This document shows positions 12,766 to 24,690 of a DNA stretch of 64,000 nt, in pieces. Origin of the DNA: Escallonia rubra (lineage: Eukaryota > Streptophyta > Magnoliopsida > Escalloniales > Escalloniaceae); contig JAVXUO010002821.1 of assembly GCA_033065855.1 (NCBI GenBank), forward strand, positions 276,774 to 340,773, read 5' to 3'. Each line of letters opens with the position of its first letter. Position 1 is the stretch's first letter. The translations under genes and the position numbers were made by a program. The notes under the pieces were generated by a model. That model was given only the letters and a program-made list of their open reading frames with translations. It did no database searches and was not told where the DNA came from.

Positions 12766-13727
12766 GATAATTACAGCAAAGTCCATGAGGTTAGGGTGAA
12801 ATTACAAGCGTGTCTATTAGTTTGTATAAATTACACTTATATCCGTTGACTAGATGGAAAACAGAAATACATAACGATTTTGACAAAAAAACTTGATTGC
12901 CTCTAAATAAAATTGAAATTCCATCTCTTTTTATCTTTTTTCTCTTTCCCCTCTTTCTTTTCATCTATTGTATCTTCATTTCACGCATACAAAAAGGCTT
13001 AACACTAAGGCAACAACAAAGTGTTGGGTGGATCTGGTTGGCGACCGTGGTCGTCCTCCAGCTGTTTTCTTCGCTGGTCCTGCTGTGCTATTAAAGGAGT
13101 GGGGCAAGTTGGTTGCTTTTGCGATTGGGGCTACAGATAGAGGGGGCAGTGTGAAGTGGGCATGGTGGTGGGATAAGAAAGGGAGGAGGCTGGCAGCGTG
13201 AGGCGAGGGAGGAGGCTGCCGCGGGGGGTAGGGGAGGGATGGGGAGAGAAGAGATGGAGGGGGAAGGGTGACGTCTGGGGCAATGGGAGCGATCTGTTGG
13301 TCACCGACAGAGGTAGAGGCTGAAGACGCGGGTTGGGTGACGCAGGCGTTGGGAAGAAAAGCGGAGAGAGAACATAATAGTTTCTTTTGAAAATTAGAGA
13401 GAGAAGAGATCAACTTTCAAAACCCTAATTTTCAAATTATATTTTTTTTAATTAGGGTTTTTTTACAAACCCTAAAAAACCCTAATTTTCAAATTAGGGT
13501 TTGAAATCCTAATTTGAACATTTTAAAAATTATTCAGTACATGCAGTACAAGGGCTATATTGTCATTTTGAAAATACGTAACAATGACATCATAAAATAG
13601 TACACTTTTTGGACGGAACCCTAACGGAAAAATAGGGTTTTTGGTCACAGTATGTTACATTTTGAAACTTAATTAATGTCATTGACTATAAATTTACCCT
13701 AACCTGAGGGACATTGTTGTAATTATC
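12766..13727. mobile_element. TIR element, 962 bp, no transposase
   Basis: GATAATTACAGCAAAGTCC at 12,766 is mirrored at the right end, on the opposite strand from 13,727, by GATAATTACAACAATGTCC. The match continues through 'aggttagggt(a/g)aa'. The interior has a GC-rich block (13,030-13,360) whose open frames look like repeat-driven noise, then several 'aaaccctaa / ttagggttt' words in both orientations at 13,420-13,510. No target duplication is evident. Superfamily unresolved (MULE-like or other). Confidence 0.65.
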
Positions 13728-13789
13728 CCTAATTTTTTTTCTTTTTTTAAAAAAAAAAATTCTAGGGTGGTACATTAGCCAAATGACTT

Positions 13790-15299
13790 CTAGGAATGGT
13801 TCGAAGCCGTCAGAGTTTAGTGTGTGTGCTAGACTTTTACGTACGTTTATGAAAAACTTGATTGCAATGCAATTTTATTGCATTGCTTACCATGCAGATT
13901 GATCCCTTTGATGAAGCTAAGCGAACTATCTAAGGGCGTGTTTGATAATAAAATTAATCTCTCAAAACTTAAAATGTTCAATAACTTTTAATTAAGGGCG
14001 TTTAATAATGCTTAACCTTGTATCGCTCAAAAAGTTAACTATTCTTGAAAATATACCGTAGTTTAAATTAGGGTGGACTTACTTATCATTTAAACTCTTA
14101 GTGAGATGGTGGAAGTTGTTGAACAACATTTCACGTCAAAAGAATAATTAGCACCGTGATGCCATCATAATCCATTTGCTTGCAAAACCACCTCCATCAC
14201 ACTAGAGCCACCACCACAACCACTGTGTCACTTTTGCCACACACATTATAATTGCCACAACCTAGTAGCAATTTTAACCACCACCACCCGAGATGACGAA
14301 AACTAATTGAACACCTAGTAAATTGAGGCCACCACCATAACTAAGACCACAAACCACCAAACAAAACTCAATCAACTATTACAGGCACTAGGCTTGGAGG
14401 GAAACAGATGACAAAACCCTAGCCTGGAACTGCACCCACTCCTAGCAACCATATCAAACACACACCATGAACTTAAAAGAAAGGGCACCGAGCTAGAGGG
14501 GAAGGGGGATAATTATAACCCTAGCCTGAAATTATACCCTCTCCAAATGACCTCAATAAAAAACAAACAGCACTCAATTGTTGTCGTTTGCCATATTTGC
14601 CTTTGCTTCGGCCATCATCGACCTCTGATGCAATGCCTACCCACCATGCTCTTAAGCACCTCTAGGAAGAAAAACCTTGACCACCAAACCCATTACCACC
14701 CACTGCTACCACGTCTACTAACCACAACCGAACCACAAAGCCATCTTGGAAAGCCACCCCTAGACACCTGAGATGGACGTATTCAGATCGGACTTCTAAA
14801 CTTACCACTGACTCAGATCAAAACTAGAAAGTATCGCTAAGTCGTTGTGGGAGAAGTTCAGCCAAGGGAATAAACAAACTACGTACACACTATACGAAAG
14901 GAATACCATCACCTGCCGGCAAAAACCCGGCAATGGCGATGGAGACAGTAGCAGTGTGGAGAGAAAGATTGGCCAACCCCGACTCTGACTTCGCCATCAC
15001 CACCTCTACATCCGTCAAAATCATCTTCATATTCACCACATTACAACCGCCAGCATGACAGCCATGTCACCATGGTGGTGGCAGATTACCGTAATTGCCA
15101 GCACCAAAGCTTCACGCACCACTATTACCACCATCTTTGGTACCTTTTCGCCACCACCCCAACTCAACTAACACTGTTTTGGGAAGAGAAAAATTTATAA
15201 AATAGTATGTAGTTCTAGTGCAATGGATAAATCTATAAATGTTCAGATCTCTGCTTTTGTTTTACCAAACATATTAACTTATTTGTCATCGAAGAAAAT
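13790..15299. other. No gene seen; CCA-rich
   Basis: From about 14,160 to 15,170 the plus strand is rich in 'ccaccac' and 'accac' words with scattered stops in every frame. A phrase like a transposon end, 'gggcgtgtttgataat', sits at 13,935, but I could not find its partner. No coding feature is supported. Confidence 0.45.
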
Positions 15300-15710
15300 T
15301 ATAAAGTTTTCAGTTTTACAAATCCGTCGCTTAAGTTTCCAGCACTTAATTTCAGTCTTGTCAAATTGCAAGTAAGTCTTATAAACGTACTTTAGCAAAT
15401 GGTTGTTGAATGCAAATTTGCTTACGGCAATGAGCTTTTGAGTTAAAAGTTGTTTGGATTAACTCTTCACCTGCGCATGGAAGTTTGAAGCTTATTTATC
15501 ATTTATTCAAGAGTATTTTCAACCATGAATTTGACCAACACCATGCTGGTTATTTGGCAAGAGCTTCCAAACTGCGATATTGAGTTACTGCACTTAGAAG
15601 TGTTGCTATACTGACTAAATTTTAACAACAAAAAGAGAAAGATGATTGAAAGCAATAGAAACAACATAAGTACTCTCTATTTAACTTCACTTTACTATCA
15701 CGTTTCCTTT
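15300..15710. repeat. Duplicate of the sequence at 124-1,250, without the hAT
   Basis: Bases 15,545-15,710 align with 200-252 plus 1,149-1,250. The junction 'gctatactgactaaattt' is the uninterrupted counterpart of the hAT target at 245-252, so this copy is a natural empty site. No gene is seen, and 15,711-16,860 likewise holds nothing I can name. Confidence 0.7.
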
Positions 15711-16861
15711 AAGGAATGGATAACTGGATTACCCGTTAATTGCTTTGGCCGTTCATTTTTATATCATCACAAAATAATTTTTTCAAACTCAAGTGTAGAT
15801 TTGTTAGTGTTTACTTGCGTCAAATTTTCCTCGAAGTCTACGCTTTGGCTCCATGCCATCATGTCCAGAGTAGCTGTCATAAGGAAGAAAACAAATTAAA
15901 GAAAAAGGAAATTGTCAAGACAACATCCTTGATATATAGAATGTATCATTGTACACAAAAAAATTAGAATGTATCATTGTACACAGAAAAATTAGAAGTT
16001 TCTTAACAGAATGAAAGATAATAACAAAAATAATTATACTCTAGCAGATGTTCCTTGAATATGGAAATTATCAAGACAGTGTCCTTTCTTATAAAAGACT
16101 TGTACTGAAAATGTCAAGATGAGAAATCTGTTATTATATCTCAAGCAAAGTGGTTACAATCGAACAAGAGTTTCAATTATCTCAAAACCGGACAGAAATA
16201 AAGAAGTAAAATACCTATTCTCTTCATGAATTGATTCATTGTTGTAGTAGACGTACTGCAGCATATCTTGTATAGAAATTGAGGGATACTTGGCGTTCTG
16301 GAAGGATGAAAATGTAGATGATAAAGAGTGGGCATGCTATGACCACCTTGGCGTGGAAAAACATTGATTAAGATGTTCAGATCATTAACAAAGGTAATGG
16401 AGATGATTTTCCATCCAACAGGTCTTAGATCAACAAAGGCATTGGAAGATTGAGCTTCTACATGCCTAGGTATAATAACAACGATGATCACCTCGTTGGG
16501 GGTGGAAACCAATGGAACATTCTCTACTTCTGCTTCGTGTGGTCTTATCTCTCTGAGGAAGAAATTAACCCTAGCCCCTGACCATCAAGTGGAAGATTTC
16601 TATCTGATGAGCTCAGAGCTATTCAAAACATGACTCATCTTAAGAAGGTGCCCCAGAGCCCAAATTATGTGGTAGAAGCTCCTCTACCAACAAACCTTCA
16701 ATGATATTCAAAACTTGAATCTATGTCATTGGACTAAGGACAATGTACTCGACAGAAGTATAGGGACAAAAGATAAAATTAACATCTCATTTCGACCCTG
16801 CGTAAGAAACCATTGAATCACATTAGCCTTGGGCAAAATTGCTAGATCCCTAACTAAACAA

Positions 16862-17330
16862 AGAAAGATTGATTGGATGGACTTTTCCACATTTAGGGAC
16901 CGTCAGAGTTAACACAGAAGGCAGCTCTGAGGCATATAAAACGGGGGATTTAGGAGTTATCCGTGATGATCAACGTCAGCTGCTTGGTGGCTTCTTTGTA
17001 CACTTACCAATACGTGATATTCTGGAAGCAGAGCTAATAGGCATACTCGAAGAGCTTCAGATTATCAAAGACAATAATCTTCAAAATGCAGTGGTCGAGA
17101 TGGACTCCCTCATGGCAAAGCAGCTGGTAGAACAAAAGCAAGCTCAGGAAATTTACCTGTTGGGTAATATGCTTAAAGATTGCATATTCCTAATCTATGC
17201 AACAAACACAAGCATCATGCATGCATGTGCTATGTGAAGGAAATAAATATGCAGATATACTAGCTAACATGGAGCGAAGCAAGATGGGTTTTGTTTATCT
17301 CAATATACCAACCCCTGGAGGAACTAGGAC
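16862..17330 (+). pseudogene. LINE-type RNase H-like domain relic
   Basis: The frame reads as the plant RNase H-like (RVT_3) domain found at the end of non-LTR retrotransposon polyproteins and in host copies: 'VRVNTEGSS' (the usual first Asp is Glu here), 'LGVIRDDQRQLLGGF', 'EAELIGILEELQI' and 'AVVEMDSLMAKQLV'. It runs 122 residues and is then shifted at 17,215-17,227, where CATG occurs in tandem. The expected tail ('CEGNKYADILANM') continues in another frame to about 17,330. No reverse transcriptase was recognised upstream, so this is a detached fragment. A second copy of its tail lies at 45,470-45,640. Confidence 0.65.
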
Positions 17331-17344
17331 CGAAACTTATGGCA

Positions 17345-18164
17345 GATGCTGCTTTCGGAAACAATACTGAACTATTCATTGCAATATGTTATTAAGCTTA
17401 CAAAAGAAATGAAATCGAAGAAAAACACAGGAACATGTACCTCCATACATGTGAGCGTTAAAAACAGATTTACCTCAATGCTCTTCAACAATAATTTCAA
17501 TGTTCTTACAAAATGAGGTGCGTTAAGGGTTCAAAGAATCTGTCTTGAACACTTCAGAAACAAGTTACGTGCACTAGGTTGAGGCGCATATTAGGTCGTT
17601 CTCTTTAAGACGGTTCACGCCCCTACAGAATGTTCCGCTACAATAGGTCACATCACGCCTCCTCCAGGATACGACAGTCCAACTAGTTTTGCTGTAACTT
17701 CTCTTAACTTACACTACCAAAGAAGTAGAAGCTCCACACAACACCCTTCTTTGCCCGAAAAATGCACTACTTAGATAAATAGACTAAAACTGAATATTCA
17801 TAACCAAGCTTTGTCAACCGAGACAAGCTTTGGCTTCTTCAACACCTCCTTCTGCCCGAAAAATCTTTGCCAAGCTGAAGGTGCAATATAGGTCCATGCT
17901 TTTGGTCCGGGACTCTCAAGGTACGGGGCTATAGCGCCGTCGTGGCCAGCTAATGCAAGTTTTCAATGATGGGCAATTTTTGAGATACGGCTATCATTGG
18001 CTTCAGTAGATTGCTCAAGGTATTTTATCACTCGCATCAAGAAGAGGACATGAAAGCCAAGAGGACTGCCAGCCGGACTACCTACGTCCCTGCTTGACTA
18101 AGGTAGAAAATAACCAGGAGAAGCACAGTAGAAATAGCAAAAAGGGGCAAAGTAGCGACATTGG

Positions 18165-18208
<44 letters not shown>

Positions 18209-18435
18209 CATTGTCTTGTTTGGAAAAGGAGAAAGAAAGAAACCGGAGTTCAGGGAGTTGATGGATGTGTAAGATTAAGATCTGGAGTGTTGTCTTTGGT
18301 GTTTGATCTTAACCGTTACCATGCCAAGCATTTTCTAACGGCTAGAATAATAATGGTCCAAAGACCAATTATTTCTCATCTTAATGTCGTTTTATATGGG
18401 GATTAACAATTGATAACAACCATACTCCAACAGCT
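17345..18435. other. Extra segment absent from the second copy; no gene recognised
   Basis: In the duplicate at 45.5-45.9 kb the RNase H tail is followed almost at once by the sequence found here after 18,435, so about 1.1 kb is extra in this copy (or lost from the other). It contains two similar words, 'ctttgcccgaaaaatgc' and 'ttctgcccgaaaaatc', and a (GA)n run at 18,165-18,203. No clear ends or target duplication were found. Confidence 0.4.
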
Positions 18436-18972
18436 GCTGGTCCGCAACCTTAGTTTCCTTTTGTTAAAAAAAAAAAAAAAGAAGAAGAAAGAAAGCCCAT
18501 TCACCTGGCAAGAGACGAGGTCCTTGAGTTTGCATGTGACCTAGGAACGCTTTTTAATTTTGCCAATCTCAGAGTGAGTTACGGACAACTCTATTTATGC
18601 TACTAGGATTGTAAGAATTACTTTACATGTTCAAGTGTTATTGCTAGAAAACACTATTTATAGCTGCTCATACACTAATTAAATAGACGAAGATAATGAA
18701 GTAATATCGATGTAACTAGAAGTTATACATATCTAAAAGGTTTGACTGGTGCCCTAACTTTTTTATTAGTCATTAATAACTAGCTAGTGTTGAATCGACC
18801 TTTTCTTGTTTTTGTTAAACGACCAGCCATTGGTTAAAAGACTAGTCTTGCTTAAACGACCAGTCTTTTTTTTCCTCTTCTCGTTCCCCACACATTCTTC
18901 AAATTGATACTTTTTTCTTGCAATAGTGGGTAGCCCCCGCAGCTTCTTAAAATTCTTTCTTTTAACATAAGC
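18436..18972. repeat. Low-copy duplicate (copy A) of 45,650-45,930 and 51,547-52,010
   Basis: Shared stretches include 'ttagtttccttttg', 'cctggcaag', 'gagtttgc', 'atgacctag', 'attttgccaatct', 'acaactct', 'tttatgctac', 'aactagaagttat', 'gtgcc(c/t)taacttt', 'gaccagccat', 'cattcttcaaa' and 'ctttaacataagc'. In the other copy a solo LTR splits this sequence; here it is continuous across that point (around 18,790) and is instead interrupted at 18,973 by the Tat-2 element. Confidence 0.75.
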
Positions 18973-19742
18973 TGTAGACACCCCATTTCTGTATGTATTT
19001 TTAAGAGTAAAAGGTACAAATGGTCACTGAACTATGACTCATTTTTCACGAAAGTTACTAAACTTTAACTTGTGTCATTTTGGCCACTGTAGTGACAAAT
19101 GTATTCAATTTGGCCATTCTGTCAACCGGGGTTAGATTTTTCCCGTTAAATGGTCACGCGCTGCGCACATGACCCGTCAATTTAAGGGTATTTCTATCTC
19201 TTTACCTAAAATTTTCCTCATAATGGTTCTCTGTCTTTGAAGGCACGACTCTTCCCCTCTTCACCTGTTTTGATACAACTGAAAACATTACACAATCATA
19301 CAAACACAAATCCATCCATTATTTAGGGTTAAATGTGTTTTAATCGGGAATTTTGGAACCATGACTCTTTCTTTGAAGGTGCTCTGTGGGCGTTGTGAAG
19401 ACGATCAAGATGTCATGGGTCCTTAGAGATAGTGGATTGCTGGTCGAGCCACGTGATTTGTATGGTATGTACCTTAGATTTAATATTGTTGATTTGATTT
19501 TGATTTCTGTGTTCTACACACAGACACACACAATGCATATAAAAATTATGTGTACACTTAAAATATTGATTTGATTTGGTTAAGAATTGCATGCATGTCG
19601 ATCTGTATTATATTATATACACAAACACATATTATTATATAGGCATGTATGTATTTGGGACATTTTTAATTGATTACAGAGATAGAAGGACAGTTTTTTT
19701 TTTGTGGTGATTTGTGTGTATGAACCAGGAGATGAAGTTGGA

Positions 19743-22700
19743 TACTTTACCACTGAGTTGCATAGTGGGGGTGAGGTTTTCATGGTCCATAGAGAGCTTA
19801 TCTTAAGGGTTTGGTAACTTATATTGATTACTGTGACAAGTATTCAGTGCATGAATTAGATGAGATGCTAAAAAAATTAGGCTATACTGATGATGTCAGT
19901 TTTTACTACTACAAACTTCCTGGCATGAGTCTTGACAGTGGGTTATGGGTTCTAGAAGGGGATGATGATATAAGGGAAATCTTGAAAGTGGTACATGATC
20001 ACAAGTGTAATGTAATTGAGGTCAATGTTGAACATGGAAGTACATCAATAGAGGAGTTTTTTTACGCCACCCTCAATACCATCTTCAGTTGTCATTGAGA
20101 AGATGGACTTAAGTGATAATCATCCTCATGCAACCCAAGATATAGATGATACTCAATAGGAGAAAAGATCTGAGGGTGGTAATTCTCTATTGATAAGTTA
20201 TTATGATCAAGTAATGCCTCATTTTGAGGATACTCAGTTCACACAGTTGTTGCTTCCTAATAATGAAATCCTAAGCCCTAGTGAGCATGAGGATGCAACT
20301 AAGTTGCCTAGTAGAGATGCCCATACCAGTGAGCAAGATCACGTAGGTATAGAGCATCAACAACAGAGTCATGTGATGGATGAATCATCTGAGTCAAAAG
20401 ATGAAGGTGAGAGTGCAGACCAAAATACTTTGCATGACAGTGACTATGAGGCTGAGAAAGATGTGCATATTTATAATGCACAAGCTGAGGATGAAGAAGG
20501 CAGGGAAAACTACCCTTAATAGGTGGCAGGTATAGAGAAAATATAGCACAAGCTGGGGATCAAGAGGGTGATAACTCAAAAGGCTATCATTCGTATGATT
20601 TAAGGAGTTTGCCTAATGAATCTAAGGATGAAGAAGTCAGGGAAAGCTACCCTCGTATTAATCCTGACAGAGATATGAACAAACCCAGATTTAAGGTGGG
20701 CATGTTACTTGCTAACTCACAAGTGTTGAAGGAAGCTCTTAGGGAGCATTCAATCATTACAAGGAGGAGAATTAAGCTTTATACTAATGAAGGAGACATA
20801 GTAAGGGCAAAGTTTAAGGGGAGTGATCAATGTAAGTGGGTTATCAATGCATCTAGAAATGAAGAGAAAAAATGTTTCATTGTGAGAACAAATCAAAAAA
20901 TACACAATTGCCCCAACATATACTACAATGATCTATCAAATTTGATTGGTTGTCTAAAAAGTACTTAGAGAAGTTCAGGTCAAATCCAACTTGGCCAATT
21001 GTATCCATTAGGGATACGGTAAGGGTGGAGTTAGAATCTGATGTCTCAAGAACAAAAGCATACAGGCAAATAGAAAGGCAATTGATTTGATTAATGGAAG
21101 TTAAAGGGATCAGTTTAAGGGGTTGTGGGACTACTGTCATGATATCAACAAGTGTAAACCAGGCATTATTGCAATCATCAAATTATAAGAGCCTATTTTT
21201 GGTGCAGAGTTTCCTATGTTTCAAATATTATACATATGTTTGAGGGATTGAATGATGCTTTTAAAGCATGTTGTAGGAAGGTAGTCGGGCTTAATGGATG
21301 TTCCTTAAAGGGCTCTTTCCCAGGACATACAGTTGTTGACGACATTGAGAATTGTACCCCTTTGCCTGGGTAGTGGTTGAAGCTAAAAATTAACTATTCT
21401 GGAAATGGTTTATCAAATAAGAGGTTGAAGACTTAGGCATTTAACCAAACTGATTGGACCTTCATTTGAGACCAACAAAAGGTAATGTTTTCTTTAATTT
21501 TTTTCAATTGTATTTTTCATTACTATTTACTGCTTTTTTTCAAAGGTAATGCTTTATTATTACTTTACTGAGGTTTGTTGTATGCACTTGAGGAAGTAGT
21601 GCCACTATGTGAGAACAAGTATTGTGTCATGCATATGTACAAGAATTTTAGGAAGCTATTTCCTTGTTTAGATATGAAGGAAGCCATGTGGAATGCTGCA
21701 AAAGCCCCTAATGTCATATACTTTAGGAGAGTAACAGAGAAGGTAAAGACATATTGTGTGGGGGAATTTGAGTACCTTTACAAGATACATGTTAGTCATT
21801 GGTGTAGGTCCCATTTTTCACTTAAGTCTAGATGTGACTTATTGTGAAATAACTACAATGAGGTATTTAATAGTTTCATCCTTAGCAGTAAGGATAAACC
21901 TATAATTACTTGTCTTGAGTCAATAAAGGGTCATATGATTAGAAGGATTATGAAGAAAAGGAAGGCCATGGAGAAGTGGGATGGCTTTTGTGTCCAAAGA
22001 TACAAGAGAAACTAGAAACCATAAAGTCAATGCCCTGCCATTACAATTGTGAGTGGAATGGTGGTACTCAGTACCATATAAGGGCTGAAAGTATGAAAGA
22101 GTATGTTGTAGACCTAAAGGAAAGGACTTGCGGCCGCAAGAAATGGGACCTATGTGGGATCCCACGTGCCCATGTTGTTTCTGCTATATATAATAAGATG
22201 ACAAATGGAGAAAGTGAGGGTGAACCTAAAAATTGAGTTGATGAATGTTTTAGGGTTGAGACCCTTAGGAAGGTCTATAATCATTTGTTAAATCCTGTTA
22301 ATGGTCCTAACCTATGGGAATAAACAAATAAAACTCCAATTCTTCCACCTCTTTATCATAAACAACTAGGTAGGCCTAAGAAGATGAGGAGGAAAGATAA
22401 AGATGAATGGAAAAACCTGTGATTGATGAACATGCAAACATACTTGGTAGAAAAGGATATTGTGATCAAATGTAGCAGGTGAGGTAATGCTGGACACAAT
22501 AGCAGAGGTTGCAGAGGTAAAAAATGTAGCCAAAAGGGAAAGAGACCGATTTACCTTCAGGTGCTCAACAGAGAGGAAAAACAAAAGGTAGAGGCAGAGG
22601 TAAAGGCCTACACTGGGAGAAAGTCAATGAAGTCAAGCAGGCAGATCCTCAACAAGTCAAAGGACTAAACAACCTAGATTGAAGAAGAAGAAATTTAGTG

Positions 22701-22750
22701 ATCCTAATCCCAAGGGTTGATTACAACTTGAACCTAGAATGAAGTATCTA
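19743..22750 (+). pseudogene. MuDR-type transposase, broken
   Basis: Domains occur in the family order. An N-terminal PB1-like part lies at 19,745-20,096 ('YFTTELHSGGE', then 'ELDEMLKKLGY'). A linker rich in acidic residues follows at 20,190-20,600. The MuDR DNA-binding domain is at 20,609-20,965 ('FKVGMLLANSQVLKEALRE'), and the start of the DDE domain at 21,240-21,350 has 'VVGLNGCSLKG', where the usual catalytic Asp codon reads Asn (21,293-21,295). A deletion follows; later DDE parts sit at 21,575-21,840 ('HMYKNFRKLFP'). The SWIM finger region is at 22,100-22,230 with two Cys replaced by Arg. A CCHC knuckle at about 22,470-22,510 has its second Cys codon turned to TGA. Stops and frameshifts throughout. 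Confidence 0.85.
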
Positions 22751-23332
22751 GTGAGTGACCACTTTATACACTGACTGACCTCTTTTTACATCACATTATA
22801 ATGTGTCCTTAAGTTGATGGTGTTGTGTATTTTTGTTTTTATTTCTGGTGAGGAGAAATACTACAAGGCAAGGTGCTTAAGAAGGAAGCTCTAGGGTAAC
22901 AAGGTCATCATCAGCTAAGGCAAGTGGATTATCTACTGCAGCATCATTAATGAGAGAACCTGGTGGACAATGAGCTTTATGATGTAATTAGTCTGATAGG
23001 TGGACAATGAAAAACTATTTTAGGCAATATATATTGATTGCTAGATGCATTTCGCTCACATTTAACCTTTTGGTAATATATTGGTAACCTTTCATACATG
23101 TAATCTTTTGGCTACTTTTACATGTAATCTTTTGACAACTCTATCTTTTGGCAATATATGTAATTCTCTTGTGACATCCCTTGTTCCCAATTTCATTGTT
23201 TTCTCTGATTCTAATCATGAAATCAATGCATACTCAACAAAATAAGCATTGACTATAATTAATAACTCAGCAAATGGAATTGTTTCCTTTGATTCCAATG
23301 TTCTTAAAATTCATTGCAGGGCCCCTAAGCTA

Positions 23333-23680
23333 TTACAGGTCCTTGAGCTCCAACAACTTAGGTGAACCATATCCTTTAGATTCCAAACTCCCATTTGAGC
23401 TTTTAAAATTATAGCTCATAACCAATAGCATGAACCATGAGCAAAGCAAAGAAACCCACAACAACCTTTGCCTAGAACAATAGCTTCTCAATTCCTTTAC
23501 ACATGTTGACAGTTGCTCCTGCTGCTCTTCAAGTTGCACTATACATATTTGGAGATCCTTGTCCAAGCCATTCATTTTCTCTAACAACCCAGGGATCACT
23601 TGAATTGAGCGGTCACACATAGGTGGGTCAATCCAACTGAGGTAGTCACATGAGGACTTCTTACATATACATGATGGGTG
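23333..23680 (-). pseudogene. GRF zinc-finger / single-TM protein relic inside the MULE
   Basis: The minus-strand frame ends with a 95-residue part: 'MCDRSIQVIPGLLEKMNGL', a Glu/Gln-rich coiled-coil-like stretch ('QLEEQQEQL') and a hydrophobic segment ('[15 protein letters not shown]') that could span a membrane. Just upstream in frame are 'CKKSSCDYLSWIDPP', resembling the end of a plant GRF zinc finger, which normally reads Cys...Cys-(D/G)-x-F/L-x-W-x-D. An in-frame stop lies before that, so the first part of the finger is missing or on another exon. Role unknown. It is carried on the strand opposite to the transposase and is probably captured or an accessory frame of the element. Confidence 0.55.
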
Positions 23681-24690
23681 TTAGAAAATGCATGAAAAAT
23701 TATGGAAAAAACTATGAAAATGGAAATCCTTAACCAGCGGTTAGGACATTAGGAGACCATTTTCGGCTGCATAAACCCAAAATCTTCTCCCTGGGTTTCT
23801 ATGATCCATGAAGTTTTCATGATGGGATTTATTTGGCAGTAGCAGGCCATTGCCCCTCTGTTCTCTTTTAGCTAGATGGGTTTTGGAGAGAAATGAAAGG
23901 GTAATGAAAAATGAAGGAAAATAAGAGGGTAAGGCAGTAGGTGGGAAGAACTTTACGTGAAGAGAAAAAAATACTCCGAACTTGAAGGGTCATGTGTACG
24001 GCGTGACCCTTTAATGGAGAAAATTTAACCGCGTCTGACAAAGTGGCCAGATTGAACATTTGTGAGTACAGTGGCCAAAATGGCACGAATTAAAGTTTAG
24101 TGACTTTCGTGAAGAGTGGGTTATATTTCAGGGACCATTTGTGCCTTTTACTCTATTTTTAATTAAATAAACAATGGGCTATTTATAGTGCATTATTAAG
24201 GTCGAGCTTAGTAATGTGATTTAATTAATCCAGTCCAGTTGTATTTAATTAATTCAGTCCAGTCTAGTTTAGTTGCATGTCTAGTTTAAGTCCAGTCCAT
24301 CAATCAAGTCCAATTGCATTGGTCCAATCGATTTATGTCCAGTATAGTCCGAGGTCTAGATTATTTTAATTGATGTAGTTTGTCTAGATGACTTGGGAAA
24401 ATAATCCATGATATTCTTGATATAGAGATCAAATCAATTTATTTTTTGATTAGGAAATTACTTATCTTGAATCTGATACATCTCATTCACAATTTTAGAG
24501 ATAATTACCAAAATTACAGTTAGATAATGAATCACAATTCATGAAAATTATTTTTAATTAATGGGTGAACAGGCCGGTTAGTTGACTTTTATCAATCTGT
24601 AATTTTATCACTAATTCTGACTTATTTTCAGCCTTGCAGATTGGCATTACCACTCTTATTAGGTTCTGCGACCCTAAGCACCATAAAAAG

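Larger units (their letters stand above)
10005..13774 (-). mobile_element. Diverged LTR-like copy of the long-LTR family, with an insertion
   Basis: The order of landmarks parallels the solo LTR at 45,931-51,541: a left part with 'ctgaaaatggtagataagg...caaatcactcagtaa' (there 'cctgaaaaattataaaagagtgag'), then 'gtaaaattaccaaaataaccc', a CA-rich block, a C/T-rich block, and at the right 'agggtggtaca' where the other ends 'ggggtgtaaca'. On the minus strand a clear TATA sequence, ggctataaaaag, occurs at about 12,627-12,638, which fits an LTR promoter. Identity is low and both borders are estimates. A 9-base word, caaatgact, occurs at 9,996-10,004 and 13,780-13,788. Confidence 0.4.
19005..24153 (+). 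mobile_element. Complete Mutator-like element (MULE), 5,149 bp
   Basis: The 5' end GAGTAAAAGGTACAAATGGT is mirrored from 24,153 by GAGTAAAAGGCACAAATGGT on the opposite strand, and the TIRs stay similar for about 170 bases. An exact 9-bp target duplication, TATTTTTAA, flanks it at 18,996-19,004 and 24,154-24,162. Inside are a decayed MuDR-type transposase on the plus strand and a GRF zinc-finger-like frame on the minus strand. It inserted into the Tat-2 LTR, so it is younger than Tat-2. The transposase is not functional. Confidence 0.92.

Noticed and set aside
12976-13413. 145-residue minus-strand frame
   Set aside because: Pro/Ser-rich translation of a GC-rich block in a transposon interior; no start context, domain or relatives visible.
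16177-16512. 111-residue minus-strand frame upstream of the RNase H relic
   Set aside because: No recognisable motif, and it lies opposite to a likely decayed LINE region.
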